This document shows positions 7,088 to 12,446 of a stretch of 12,446 nucleotides of DNA, one piece after another. The stretch is from CAZEFK01 sp964511405. GTDB taxonomy: Bacteria > Pseudomonadota > Alphaproteobacteria > Elsterales > Elsteraceae. The position numbers were made by a program, and so were the translations under genes. Position 1 is the first letter of the stretch. Each line of letters starts with the position of its first letter. The notes under the pieces were generated by a model. It had not been told where the DNA came from. It searched no databases and saw only the letters and a list, made by a program, of their open reading frames with translations. The DNA lies in contig CAZEFK010000207.1 of assembly GCA_964511405.1 (NCBI GenBank), forward strand, positions 1 through 12,446. The letters run 5' to 3'.

Positions 7088-8041
7088 CTACAGTCCCAGC
7101 GCCGCGCGCACGGCCGGCAGGCCGGGCTTGCCGTCGCGGGTCGTCACATTGGCGAGCCAGGGCCCCAGCACGTCGGGATGGGCCTTGAGCCAGGCCTTGG
7201 CGGCGTCGCGCGGGGCCATGCCGTCGTCCAGGATGCGGCCCATCATCTCGTTTTCCATGTCCACGGTGAACGTCAGGTTGTGGAAGAACGTCGCGGCGTT
7301 CGGGCATTGCGCCGGCCAGCCGGCCCGCGCCAGGGTGAAGACTTCGGCGCCGCCATAGTTCGGCCCGAACCAGTCGTCGCCGCCGGCCAGGTAAGTGAGG
7401 TCGAACGTCTTGTTCATCGGATGCGGCGCCCAGGCCAGGAACACGATCCAGTCCTTGGCAGAACCCGCGCGCTTGACCTGGGCGAGCATGGCCTGCTCGC
7501 CGGATTCGACCAGCCGCCAGCCCTTGAGCTCGGGCACCGCCGCGATGATCTTCTCGATATTGGCGTTGGCCGGCGCGCCGGGCTCGATGCCATAAATGGT
7601 CTTGGCGAACTTGTCGCCGTACTTGCCCAGGTCCTTGATGTCCTTGACGCCGGCTTCGGCGACGTAGGTCGGGACGGCCAGCGTGAACTTCGCGCCTTCG
7701 AGGTTGCGGTTCAGGACCTCGACCGCCTTGGCGGCATCGAGGTCGGCCTTGAAGCGCGTCTGGGCCGGCATCCAGTTGCCCAGGAACACGTCCAGGTCCT
7801 TGCTCTTCAGCGACTGGTAGCCGATCGGGACCGACAGCGTCTTGATATCGGCGCGATATCCCAGGGCGCCCAGGACCACGTCGGCGAACGCGTTGGTCGA
7901 GTTGATGTCGGTCCAGCCCGGGTCGGACATCCGGATGGTGGCGCAGGCCTCGGCGTCGCCGGCTCGGGCCTGGCCGAGCGGCAGCGCGCCGGCAAGCAGG
8001 AGGCCGAGGGCGAGGAGGCGGCCGGAACGGCGATGGATCAT
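7088..8041 (-). CDS. choX: Choline ABC transporter, periplasmic choline-binding protein
   Basis: The 317-residue product is ChoX, the periplasmic receptor of the choline importer (OpuAC-like family). It has a signal peptide: MIHRRSGR, a leucine-rich core, then a likely cleavage at QARA, near residue 27. The mature part has CATIRMSDPGWTDINSTN (W43, D45), DVFLGNWMP (W90), VPTYVAEAG (Y126) and FLAWAPHPMN (W204). These fit the aromatic cage that holds the quaternary ammonium group in the Sinorhizobium protein, by memory of the motif positions rather than alignment. I chose the ATG at 8039-8041 because it gives a proper signal peptide and has AGGGA 9 bases upstream; the longer frame to 8122 does not. 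Unlike the usual choXWV arrangement it is separated from choW and choV and instead precedes betC. Confidence 0.95.
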   Translation of the reverse strand: MIHRRSGRLLALGLLLAGALPLGQARAGDAEACATIRMSDPGWTDINSTNAFADVVLGALGYRADIKTLSVPIGYQSLKSKDLDVFLGNWMPAQTRFKADLDAAKAVEVLNRNLEGAKFTLAVPTYVAEAGVKDIKDLGKYGDKFAKTIYGIEPGAPANANIEKIIAAVPELKGWRLVESGEQAMLAQVKRAGSAKDWIVFLAWAPHPMNKTFDLTYLAGGDDWFGPNYGGAEVFTLARAGWPAQCPNAATFFHNLTFTVDMENEMMGRILDDGMAPRDAAKAWLKAHPDVLGPWLANVTTRDGKPGLPAVRAALGL

Positions 8042-8185
8042 GGGGCAGGGTCCCTTCTGTTCGAGCGAAAGGCCGTCGTTCTGGTCGATGCTCCGGCACG
8101 CTGTGGCGGGAGCCGTTGCCATTACAGCTTTATGATGGGACTGCGAGTAGACGGCGCGTTTCTATCTGAGGCATAAAGAATCTTG
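8042..8185. promoter_or_regulatory. Divergent promoter region between choX-betC and the LysR gene
   Basis: These 144 bases separate two oppositely transcribed units and should hold both promoters and the LysR operator. CTTTATG at 8128-8134 and CATAAAG at 8172-8178 form a perfect 7-base inverted repeat, 37 bases apart. TATCTGAGGCATA at 8163-8175 fits the LysR consensus T-N11-A with TAT/ATA ends and lies 10 bases before the LysR ATG. No clear -35/-10 pair was found. The role as LysR binding site is inference from the usual divergent layout. Confidence 0.5.
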
Positions 8186-9067
8186 ATGGCGCGCGAGCTC
8201 GATGTCGGCTGGTTGCGGGTGTTCGATGCGGTCGGCCGGCTGGGTAGCCTGACCCGTGCGGCCGAGAGCCTGGGCCTGTCGCAGCCGGCGGTGAGCTATC
8301 AGATGCGCCGGCTCGAGGAGCAGCTCGGCGCCACCCTGTTCCGGCGCCACCCGCGCGGCATCACCCTGTCCGAGGAGGGCGAGCTGCTGTTCCGCGCGGT
8401 GCGCTCGGGGCTCGACCGGATCGACGAGGCGGCCCGTCAGATCCGCCGGCCGGCGGCGGCGCCGGTGGTGCGCCTGCACACCGACTACGGCTTCGCCACA
8501 TTCTGGCTGATGCCGCGGGTGCCCGAGTTCCGGCGCCGCCATCCGGGCGTGGAGGTGCGCATCCTGGCCAGCCAGGCGCTGGGCGACGCGCTCGACGGCG
8601 CCGACATCGCGGCGCTGTTCGGCCGCCGTCGCGACCTGCCGGCCGATGCCGTGCTGGTGATGCCGGAGCGCGTCGTGCCGGTGTGCGGCCCGGGGTTCCT
8701 GGCGCGCCTCGACGGCGACGCCGGCGCCCTGGCCCGGGCGCCGCTGCTGCATCTCGACAGCCCGCCGGGATCGCGCTGGTTCACCTGGGCGAGCTGGCTC
8801 GCGACCCAAGGCCTGTCCCGCGCGCCCGGGCCGGGCGACCTGCACCTCAACACTTACGGCATGGTGATCCAGGCGGCGCTGGCCGAGCAGGGGGTGGCGC
8901 TGGGCTGGATCGGGCTGATCGATTCCCTGCTCGACAGCGGCACGCTGGTCCGCGCCGGGCCCGAAGTGCCGCGCCCCGACTGCGGCTACTGGCTGAGGGA
9001 GCAGGCGCCGGCGACCGCGACCACGGCGCTGGTGCGCCGCTGGCTGCTGGCCGAGATGGGGCTATAG
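8186..9067 (+). CDS. LysR-family regulator, choline-sulfate utilisation type
   Basis: The 293-residue product is a LysR-type transcription regulator. The N-terminal winged helix-turn-helix spans about residues 6-65, with GSLTRAAESLGLSQPAVSYQ as the recognition part and LEEQLGATLFRRHPRGITLSEEG after it. The rest is a periplasmic-binding-like effector domain, with VVRLHTDYGFATFWLMPRVPEF at its start and a second half ending in LGWIGLIDSLLDSGTLVR. The MARELDVGWLRVFDAVGRLGSLT opening and the divergent position next to choX-betC match regulators of choline sulfate use, so choline or its sulfate is the likely effector (inference). The ATG at 8186 is chosen for the family N-terminus; the TTG just before it would add one residue and be closer to the GAGG at 8168-8171. 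It probably activates choX-betC and represses itself. Confidence 0.9.
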   Translation: MARELDVGWLRVFDAVGRLGSLTRAAESLGLSQPAVSYQMRRLEEQLGATLFRRHPRGITLSEEGELLFRAVRSGLDRIDEAARQIRRPAAAPVVRLHTDYGFATFWLMPRVPEFRRRHPGVEVRILASQALGDALDGADIAALFGRRRDLPADAVLVMPERVVPVCGPGFLARLDGDAGALARAPLLHLDSPPGSRWFTWASWLATQGLSRAPGPGDLHLNTYGMVIQAALAEQGVALGWIGLIDSLLDSGTLVRAGPEVPRPDCGYWLREQAPATATTALVRRWLLAEMGL

Positions 9068-9154
9068 GGATGATGCCACGAACGTGATCACATTATCCGG
9101 TTCGCGAGAACGAGCGGCCAACTCAGGCCGGGGCCCCCGGTCCCTGGGGTCGAC
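9068..9154. other. Short gap after the LysR gene with small palindromes
   Basis: This 87-base gap contains AACGTGATCACATT at 9081-9094, with a perfect 8-base core GTGATCAC, and a GC-rich CCGGGG/CCCCGG segment near 9128-9140 that could form a small hairpin. GGGG at about 9146-9149 may serve as ribosome binding site for the following ORF. No promoter was recognised. The GC-rich dyad could help end the LysR transcript, but no T-run follows. Confidence 0.3.
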
Positions 9155-9697
9155 ATGACGTCAGCCGGCCTTCAACCCCAACCGGCTCGTCGCCCCCCGC
9201 CCAAGCTCGCCGGCAGCGCCGTGGAGTTTCGACCTGCAACCAGAGCCGACGCTCAGCGCTGGCAGCATGAGGTCCAGCCCTTGCGGGAGCTTGAGGACAC
9301 AAGTTGTGCGGGGTGGAATTGGCTGGTGTTCCATGGGCTGACGCGGGTGAACCCGCTGACTCGGGTTTTCGGCGTCACGACCCGCGATTGGGCCCTGGAG
9401 CGCGACGGCGAGCTGTTAGCAATGGCGCTTTGCTTCGTCGATTCCGCCTTCCCGCAAGTGACCTCGCCGCCCGTCCTGTTCGTCGATCGCCTGATGACGA
9501 GACCGGCCGGCACCATGCCCTGGTATGATCCAGCGGTAATGCCCTCGATCGGCCTGATGATGATGGACAGCCTGGTCGGACAATCGGTCGAGAACGGCAC
9601 GGCCAGCTTGGCGACCGGGTTGCCGCCAGGCTCGCGGCGGCCCTCGCCGGCCTACCGGGGCGCCAGCCAGCTCCCGCCGGGATGGCTGCCAAATTGA
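9155..9697 (+). CDS. Hypothetical protein, possibly a GNAT-like acetyltransferase
   Basis: I do not recognise this 180-residue product with confidence. After a proline- and alanine-rich start, VEFRPATRADAQRW resembles the first strand and helix of GNAT N-acetyltransferases. DGELLAMALCFVD fits strands 2-3, PPVLFVDRLMTRPAG fits strand 4, and IGLMMMDSLVGQSVENG fits the following helices. The tail AYRGASQLPPGWLPN resembles a GNAT end, but the stretch before it is poor, and no clear acetyl-CoA loop (R/QxxGxG/A) is visible. The third codon positions look less GC-biased than in neighbouring genes (for example around 9300-9375), which suggests a recent arrival or a decaying gene. It sits between the LysR gene and convergent choV, with a GGGG-like ribosome binding site. 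It could be a truncated or frameshifted remnant. Confidence 0.45.
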   Translation: MTSAGLQPQPARRPPPKLAGSAVEFRPATRADAQRWQHEVQPLRELEDTSCAGWNWLVFHGLTRVNPLTRVFGVTTRDWALERDGELLAMALCFVDSAFPQVTSPPVLFVDRLMTRPAGTMPWYDPAVMPSIGLMMMDSLVGQSVENGTASLATGLPPGSRRPSPAYRGASQLPPGWLPN

Positions 9698-9747
9698 AGC
9701 GTCGCGCGACGACAAACGGGATCGTGCGCCGGGACCGCCATAGGGGG
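9698..9747. other. Short convergent gap with a 12-base palindrome
   Basis: These 50 bases separate the hypothetical ORF from the end of convergent choV. CGTCGCGCGACG at 9700-9711 is a perfect palindrome. There is no T-run on either side, so I cannot call it a terminator. Confidence 0.3.
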
Positions 9748-10947
9748 CTATAGGCCGGCGTCGCCGCGCGCCAGGCCGCGATAGATCTCCTGGTCGTCGC
9801 ACAGCCCGGCCAGGCGCCCGAGCGCGTCGACCAGCAGCAGCGGGTTGCGGCTTTGCCGCTTGAGCCGGATCGCCTGGCGCAGGGTCAAGTCCATCGGTGC
9901 GACCAGGATGTCGCCGCTGCCGGTGCCGTCCGGGTCGACGCGGCCGAGTTGGCCCGAGCGGCCGTCGATGGTGACCGCGACCGGGCGCTCGTCGCCGTCG
10001 AGCGTGATCCGCACCCGCCCGTCGGCGCCCGCCAGCACCTGGCCGCCGTCGCGCGGCAGGGCATGGGCCGGCGTCATCACCGCATGGCCGCGCAGCACCT
10101 TCAGCGGGTTCATGTGGCGGACGAAGTCCTCGACATAGGCGTCGGCCGGGCGCAGCAGGATGTCCTCGGCGGTCCCGCACTGGACGATGCGGCCGCCATT
10201 CATGATCGCGATCCGGTTGCCGAGCTTGATCGCCTCGTCGAGGTCGTGGCTCACGAACAGGATGGTCTTGTGGATGCGGCGCTGCAGCGCCAGCAGCTCG
10301 TCCTGCAGCTTGTCGCGGATCAGCGGGTCGAGGGCCGAGAACGGCTCGTCCATCAGCAGGATGTCGGCATCGGTCGCGAACGCGCGGGCCAGGCCGACCC
10401 GCTGCTGCATGCCGCCCGACAGCTCGTGGGCGTAGCGGTCGGCCCAGGCGCTGAGCCCGACCATCTCGAGCTTCTCGTCGACGACGCGGTTGCGCTCGGC
10501 CGCTGGCATGCCGCGCAGTTCCAGCCCGAAGCCGGCGTTCTCGCGGACCGTCCGCCACGGCAGCAGCCCGAACTGCTGGAACACCATCGCCACCGTGCGT
10601 CCGCGCACGGCCCGGAGGGTCGCCGGGTCGCAGCGCGTGGTGTCGACGGCGCGGCCGTCATGGGCCACCAGCACGGCGCCCCGCGCCACCGGGGTCAGCC
10701 GGTTGACCGCGCGCAGCACGGTCGACTTGCCCGATCCCGACAGGCCCATCAGCACGAAGATCTCGCCGCGGGGCACGGCCAGGCCGACCCCGGCGGCGCC
10801 CAGCACGCAGCCGGTTTGGGCCAGGATGTCGTCGCGGCCGGTGCCGCGGTCGACCAGCGCCAGTGCCCGCGCCCGAGCCCGCGGCGGGCCGAAGACGATG
10901 TCGACGTCGCGGAACTCGACCGCCGGCAGGTCGGCCGCGGCGGTCAT
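9748..10947 (-). CDS. choV: Choline ABC transporter, ATP-binding subunit
   Basis: The 399-residue product is ChoV, the ATPase that powers choline import through ChoW. It carries the ProV/OpuAA-type N-terminal extension (about residues 22-60, with LVDRGTGRDDILAQTG), Walker A GLSGSGKST (residues 68-76), the Q-loop at Q124, the signature LSGGMQQR (176-183), Walker B ILLMDE (196-201) and the H-loop histidine H234 in VSHDLDEAI. A C-terminal regulatory part of about 110 residues (from 290) occupies the CBS-domain position, and the final segment PLLLVDALGRLAGLCDDQEIYRGL looks like one CBS half. The ATG at 10945-10947 overlaps the choW stop (ATGA), so the two are translationally coupled. An upstream extension of the frame would run through choW and is rejected. 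Confidence 0.94.
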   Translation of the reverse strand: MTAAADLPAVEFRDVDIVFGPPRARARALALVDRGTGRDDILAQTGCVLGAAGVGLAVPRGEIFVLMGLSGSGKSTVLRAVNRLTPVARGAVLVAHDGRAVDTTRCDPATLRAVRGRTVAMVFQQFGLLPWRTVRENAGFGLELRGMPAAERNRVVDEKLEMVGLSAWADRYAHELSGGMQQRVGLARAFATDADILLMDEPFSALDPLIRDKLQDELLALQRRIHKTILFVSHDLDEAIKLGNRIAIMNGGRIVQCGTAEDILLRPADAYVEDFVRHMNPLKVLRGHAVMTPAHALPRDGGQVLAGADGRVRITLDGDERPVAVTIDGRSGQLGRVDPDGTGSGDILVAPMDLTLRQAIRLKRQSRNPLLLVDALGRLAGLCDDQEIYRGLARGDAGL

Positions 10948-11777
10948 GCCGGCCTCCGGAAGACGCGGTCGAGCACGATCGCCAGGATGACGATCGAGGC
11001 GCCGGCCTCGAAGCCGGTCGCCACATTGACCGAGTTGAGCGCCCGCACCACCGGCTTGCCCAGGCCGTCGGCGCCGACCAGCGCGGCCACCACCACCATC
11101 GACAGGCTGAGCATGATGCACTGGGTGACCCCGGCCATGATCGTCGGCATGGCATGCGGCAGCTCGACCTTGAGCAGGAGCTGGCGCGGTGTGGCGCCGA
11201 AGGCCAGCGCCGCCTCGCGCAGGGTCGCCGGCACCGACGAGATGCCGAGATGGGTCAGCCGGACCGGCGCCGGCAGGGCGAAGATGACCGTGGAGATCAG
11301 CCCCGGCACCGAGCCCAGGCCGAACAGGACCAAGGTCGGGATCAGATAGACGAAGGTCGGGATGGTCTGCATCAGGTCCAGGACCGGCCGCATCGCGGCA
11401 TAGGCCCAGGGCCGGCGCGCGGCCAGGATGCCGAGCGGGACGCCGACCAGGACCGAGACCAGGGTCGAGCAGGCGACCAGCGACAGGGTCTGCAGCAGCG
11501 GCTCCCAATAGCCCAGATTGGCGACCAGCAGCAGCGCCACCCCGACGAACAGCGCCAGCCGGATCGAGCGATGGAGCCAGTAGGCCGCGGCCGCCGCGAG
11601 CGCGATCGCGAGCAGCGGCGGCAGCGCCAGCAGCAGCGCGGTCAGGCCGTCGATCACGGTCCCGAGCACCAGGGTGATCAGGTCGAAGACTCCATGGGCG
11701 TGAGCCCCGAGGACATCGACCAGCCCTTTGATCCATCGACCGAACGGGATCTTGTGCTCGGTCAGCCAGTCATACAT
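10944..11777 (-). CDS. choW: Choline ABC transporter, permease subunit
   Basis: The 277-residue product is ChoW, the inner-membrane permease of the choline importer (ProW/OpuAB family). The start MYDWLTEHKIPFGRWIKG is typical of ChoW. Hydrophobic segments lie at roughly residues 30-50, 52-68, 72-88, 95-120, 135-152, 158-172 and 215-236, with a last one near 258-270. The cytoplasmic EAA loop that contacts the ATPase is REAALAFGATPRQLLLKVELP (about 187-207), given here as REAALAFGA then LKVELP. The ATG at 11775-11777 is chosen over an upstream in-frame start at 11855 because a perfect AGGAGG ribosome binding site (11786-11791) lies 8 bases before it. choW leads choV in a two-gene operon diverging from betI; choX is not in this operon. 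Confidence 0.94.
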   Translation of the reverse strand: MYDWLTEHKIPFGRWIKGLVDVLGAHAHGVFDLITLVLGTVIDGLTALLLALPPLLAIALAAAAAYWLHRSIRLALFVGVALLLVANLGYWEPLLQTLSLVACSTLVSVLVGVPLGILAARRPWAYAAMRPVLDLMQTIPTFVYLIPTLVLFGLGSVPGLISTVIFALPAPVRLTHLGISSVPATLREAALAFGATPRQLLLKVELPHAMPTIMAGVTQCIMLSLSMVVVAALVGADGLGKPVVRALNSVNVATGFEAGASIVILAIVLDRVFRRPA

Positions 11778-11795
11778 GGGCGCGCCCTCCTGGCC

Positions 11796-11816
11796 CTGCC
11801 GCGACCGCCGCGGCAG
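11796..11816 (-). promoter_or_regulatory. Small hairpin in the choW leader, just before its ribosome binding site
   Basis: Arms at 11796-11803 and 11809-11816 pair perfectly over 8 bases (CTGCCGCG with CGCGGCAG) around a 5-base loop. On the choW message the hairpin ends 4 bases before the AGGAGG at 11791-11786. It could protect the 5' end or tune access to the ribosome binding site. Short GC stems are common by chance at this base content, so this is tentative. Confidence 0.35.
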
Positions 11817-11825
11817 CACGGCTCG

Positions 11826-11881
11826 ATTGAACAGCAGGCTGGACGTCCTTGTCACGATATTTTATTGAACAGATGATCAAT
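11826..11881. promoter_or_regulatory. Repeated ATTGA half-sites and candidate betI promoter
   Basis: ATTGAACAG occurs at 11826-11834 and again at 11864-11872. The second copy is the left half of a dyad, ATTGA (11864-11868) and TCAAT (11877-11881), with an 8-base spacer. TCAATTGA at 11877-11884 is itself palindromic. For betI a possible promoter is TTGTCA (11849-11854) with GATGAT (11872-11877), 17 bases apart. On the minus strand TAAAAT (11864-11859) could be a -10 element for choW. BetI-type repressors are known to bind ATTGA/TCAAT-like dyads, so these look like weaker operator sites. Confidence 0.5.
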
Positions 11882-11890
11882 TGACGTGCT

Positions 11891-11912
11891 GCTGATTGAA
11901 TGATCAATCAGC
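11891..11912. promoter_or_regulatory. betI operator: Probable BetI operator
   Basis: A perfect inverted repeat with 9-base arms, GCTGATTGA and TCAATCAGC, surrounds the spacer ATGA. It ends 16 bases before the betI ATG, just upstream of its ribosome binding site, in the gap shared with divergent choW. Its core, ATTGA-N4-TCAAT, is of the kind bound by BetI, as I recall for other proteobacteria. It would let BetI repress its own operon and probably choWV, with release by choline. Symmetry and position are seen directly; binding is inferred. Confidence 0.7.
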
Positions 11913-11916
11913 GATC

Positions 11917-11923
11917 AAGGAGG
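11917..11923 (+). promoter_or_regulatory. Strong ribosome binding site of betI
   Basis: AAGGAGG lies 5 bases before the ATG at 11929-11931 and fixes that start. A second ATG at 11924-11926 is closer to it but in another frame and leads to no family match. Confidence 0.8.
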
Positions 11924-11928
11924 ATGCC

Positions 11929-12446
11929 ATGCGAGGCGCCAGGGCGGTGCGCGACGGCGAGGACCAGCGGCGGCACCAGCTCGTCGAGGCGACCATCGGC
12001 GCGCTGGCCGATGTCGGCTTCAACGCCTGCACCCTGGCCGAGATCGGCCGTCGTGCCGGGGTCTCGGGCGGCCTGATCGCCCACTATTTCGGTGACAAGG
12101 ATGGGCTGCTCGAGGCGACCCTGCGCCACCTCGCCGCCCGCCTCGGCCGCCAGGCGGCGCTGCGCCTGGCCGCCGCCGGCACGCCACGGGCCCGAGTCCA
12201 GGCCGTGGTCGATGCCATGCTGGCGCCCTCGGAGTTCGACCGGCGCACGGCCTCGGTCTGGCTCGCCTTCTGGGGCCAGGTCCTCCATGCGCCGGCCTTC
12301 CGACGGGTCCAGGACGCCTATCGGCGCCGCATGGTGTCGAACTTGCGCCACGCCCTGCGGCCGCTGCTGCCGCGCCCGGCGGCGCACACGGCGGCGCTCG
12401 GCATCGCGGCGGCGGTCGACGGACTGTGGCTGCGCGCCGCGCTTGC
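11929..12446 (+). CDS. betI: BetI, TetR-family choline-responsive repressor (C-terminus beyond the window)
   Basis: The frame is open to the right edge, giving 172 complete codons of an expected 190-200. The N-terminal TetR helix-turn-helix spans about residues 13-60: RRHQLVEATIGALADVGF, TLAEIGRRAGVS, then the BetI hallmark IAHYFGDKDGLLEATLR. Later residues WLAFWGQVLHAPAFRRVQ, SNLRHALRPLLP and AAVDGLWLRAAL are the conserved ligand-domain segments of BetI rather than of generic TetR proteins. BetI represses bet genes and is released by choline. An AAGGAGG ribosome binding site and the operator-like dyad lie just upstream. The usual partners betB and betA are likely to the right of the window, which I cannot see. 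Confidence 0.94.
   Translation, partial: MRGARAVRDGEDQRRHQLVEATIGALADVGFNACTLAEIGRRAGVSGGLIAHYFGDKDGLLEATLRHLAARLGRQAALRLAAAGTPRARVQAVVDAMLAPSEFDRRTASVWLAFWGQVLHAPAFRRVQDAYRRRMVSNLRHALRPLLPRPAAHTAALGIAAAVDGLWLRAAL

Noticed and set aside
6205..8176. Plus-strand frames opposite betC and choX
   Set aside because: They are antisense shadows. betC has the intact sulfatase signature and choX has a signal peptide and the aromatic residues expected of the family.
9156..9163. TGACGTCA palindrome at the start of the hypothetical ORF
   Set aside because: It is an 8-base palindrome overlapping a start codon in GC-rich DNA, with no second copy or partner site. Chance is sufficient.
9253..9600. Minus-strand frame opposite the hypothetical ORF
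   Set aside because: The product is rich in S, R and T with no fold-like pattern, and the plus-strand frame has more plausible GNAT-like segments. Neither is certain.
9853..11876. Two long plus-strand frames opposite choV and choW
   Set aside because: Both lack recognisable motifs and lie against well-supported transporter genes with proper starts and overlaps.
11908..12387. Minus-strand frame opposite betI
   Set aside because: betI on the plus strand has a strong ribosome binding site and the BetI hallmark motif, so the opposite frame is a shadow.

Overview
The window is very GC-rich, tightly packed bacterial DNA. The gene families point to an alphaproteobacterium, perhaps of the Rhodospirillales/Azospirillales type, but nothing here fixes the genus. 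It reads as a catabolic and osmoprotectant island for choline-O-sulfate, choline, glycine betaine and sarcosine.

Layout. Positions 1-4603 (minus strand) hold heterotetrameric sarcosine oxidase in the order soxB-soxD-soxA-soxG. All junctions overlap, and soxG is cut by the left edge. Positions 4604-4731 are a structure-rich gap with a strong hairpin and a 19-base imperfect inverted repeat whose inner arm covers the soxB start codon. Next (minus) are a periplasmic solute-binding protein with no permease beside it (4732-5493), choline sulfatase betC (5581-7080) and the choline-binding protein choX (7088-8041). A LysR regulator of the choline-sulfate type (8186-9067, plus) diverges from choX-betC. 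A small, poorly recognisable, possibly GNAT-like ORF follows (9155-9697, plus). choV (ATPase) and choW (permease) lie on the minus strand at 9748-11777. betI, a TetR-family choline-responsive repressor, diverges from them and runs off the right edge (11929-12446).

How they work together (inference from family knowledge). ChoX, ChoW and ChoV import choline and perhaps its sulfate ester. BetC hydrolyses choline-O-sulfate to choline. BetA/BetB, presumably beyond the right edge with betI, would oxidise choline to glycine betaine. Betaine is then demethylated stepwise to sarcosine by enzymes not in this window, and SoxBDAG converts sarcosine to glycine with transfer of the one-carbon unit to tetrahydrofolate. 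Two specific regulators, the LysR protein and BetI, each sit at a divergent promoter.

I see no CRISPR array, transposase, rRNA or tRNA, and no clearly new multi-gene system. The most interesting material is non-coding: a cluster of ATTGA/TCAAT half-sites between choW and betI, the soxB leader inverted repeat, the splitting of choX from choWV, and the orphan binding protein between the choline-sulfate and sarcosine modules.
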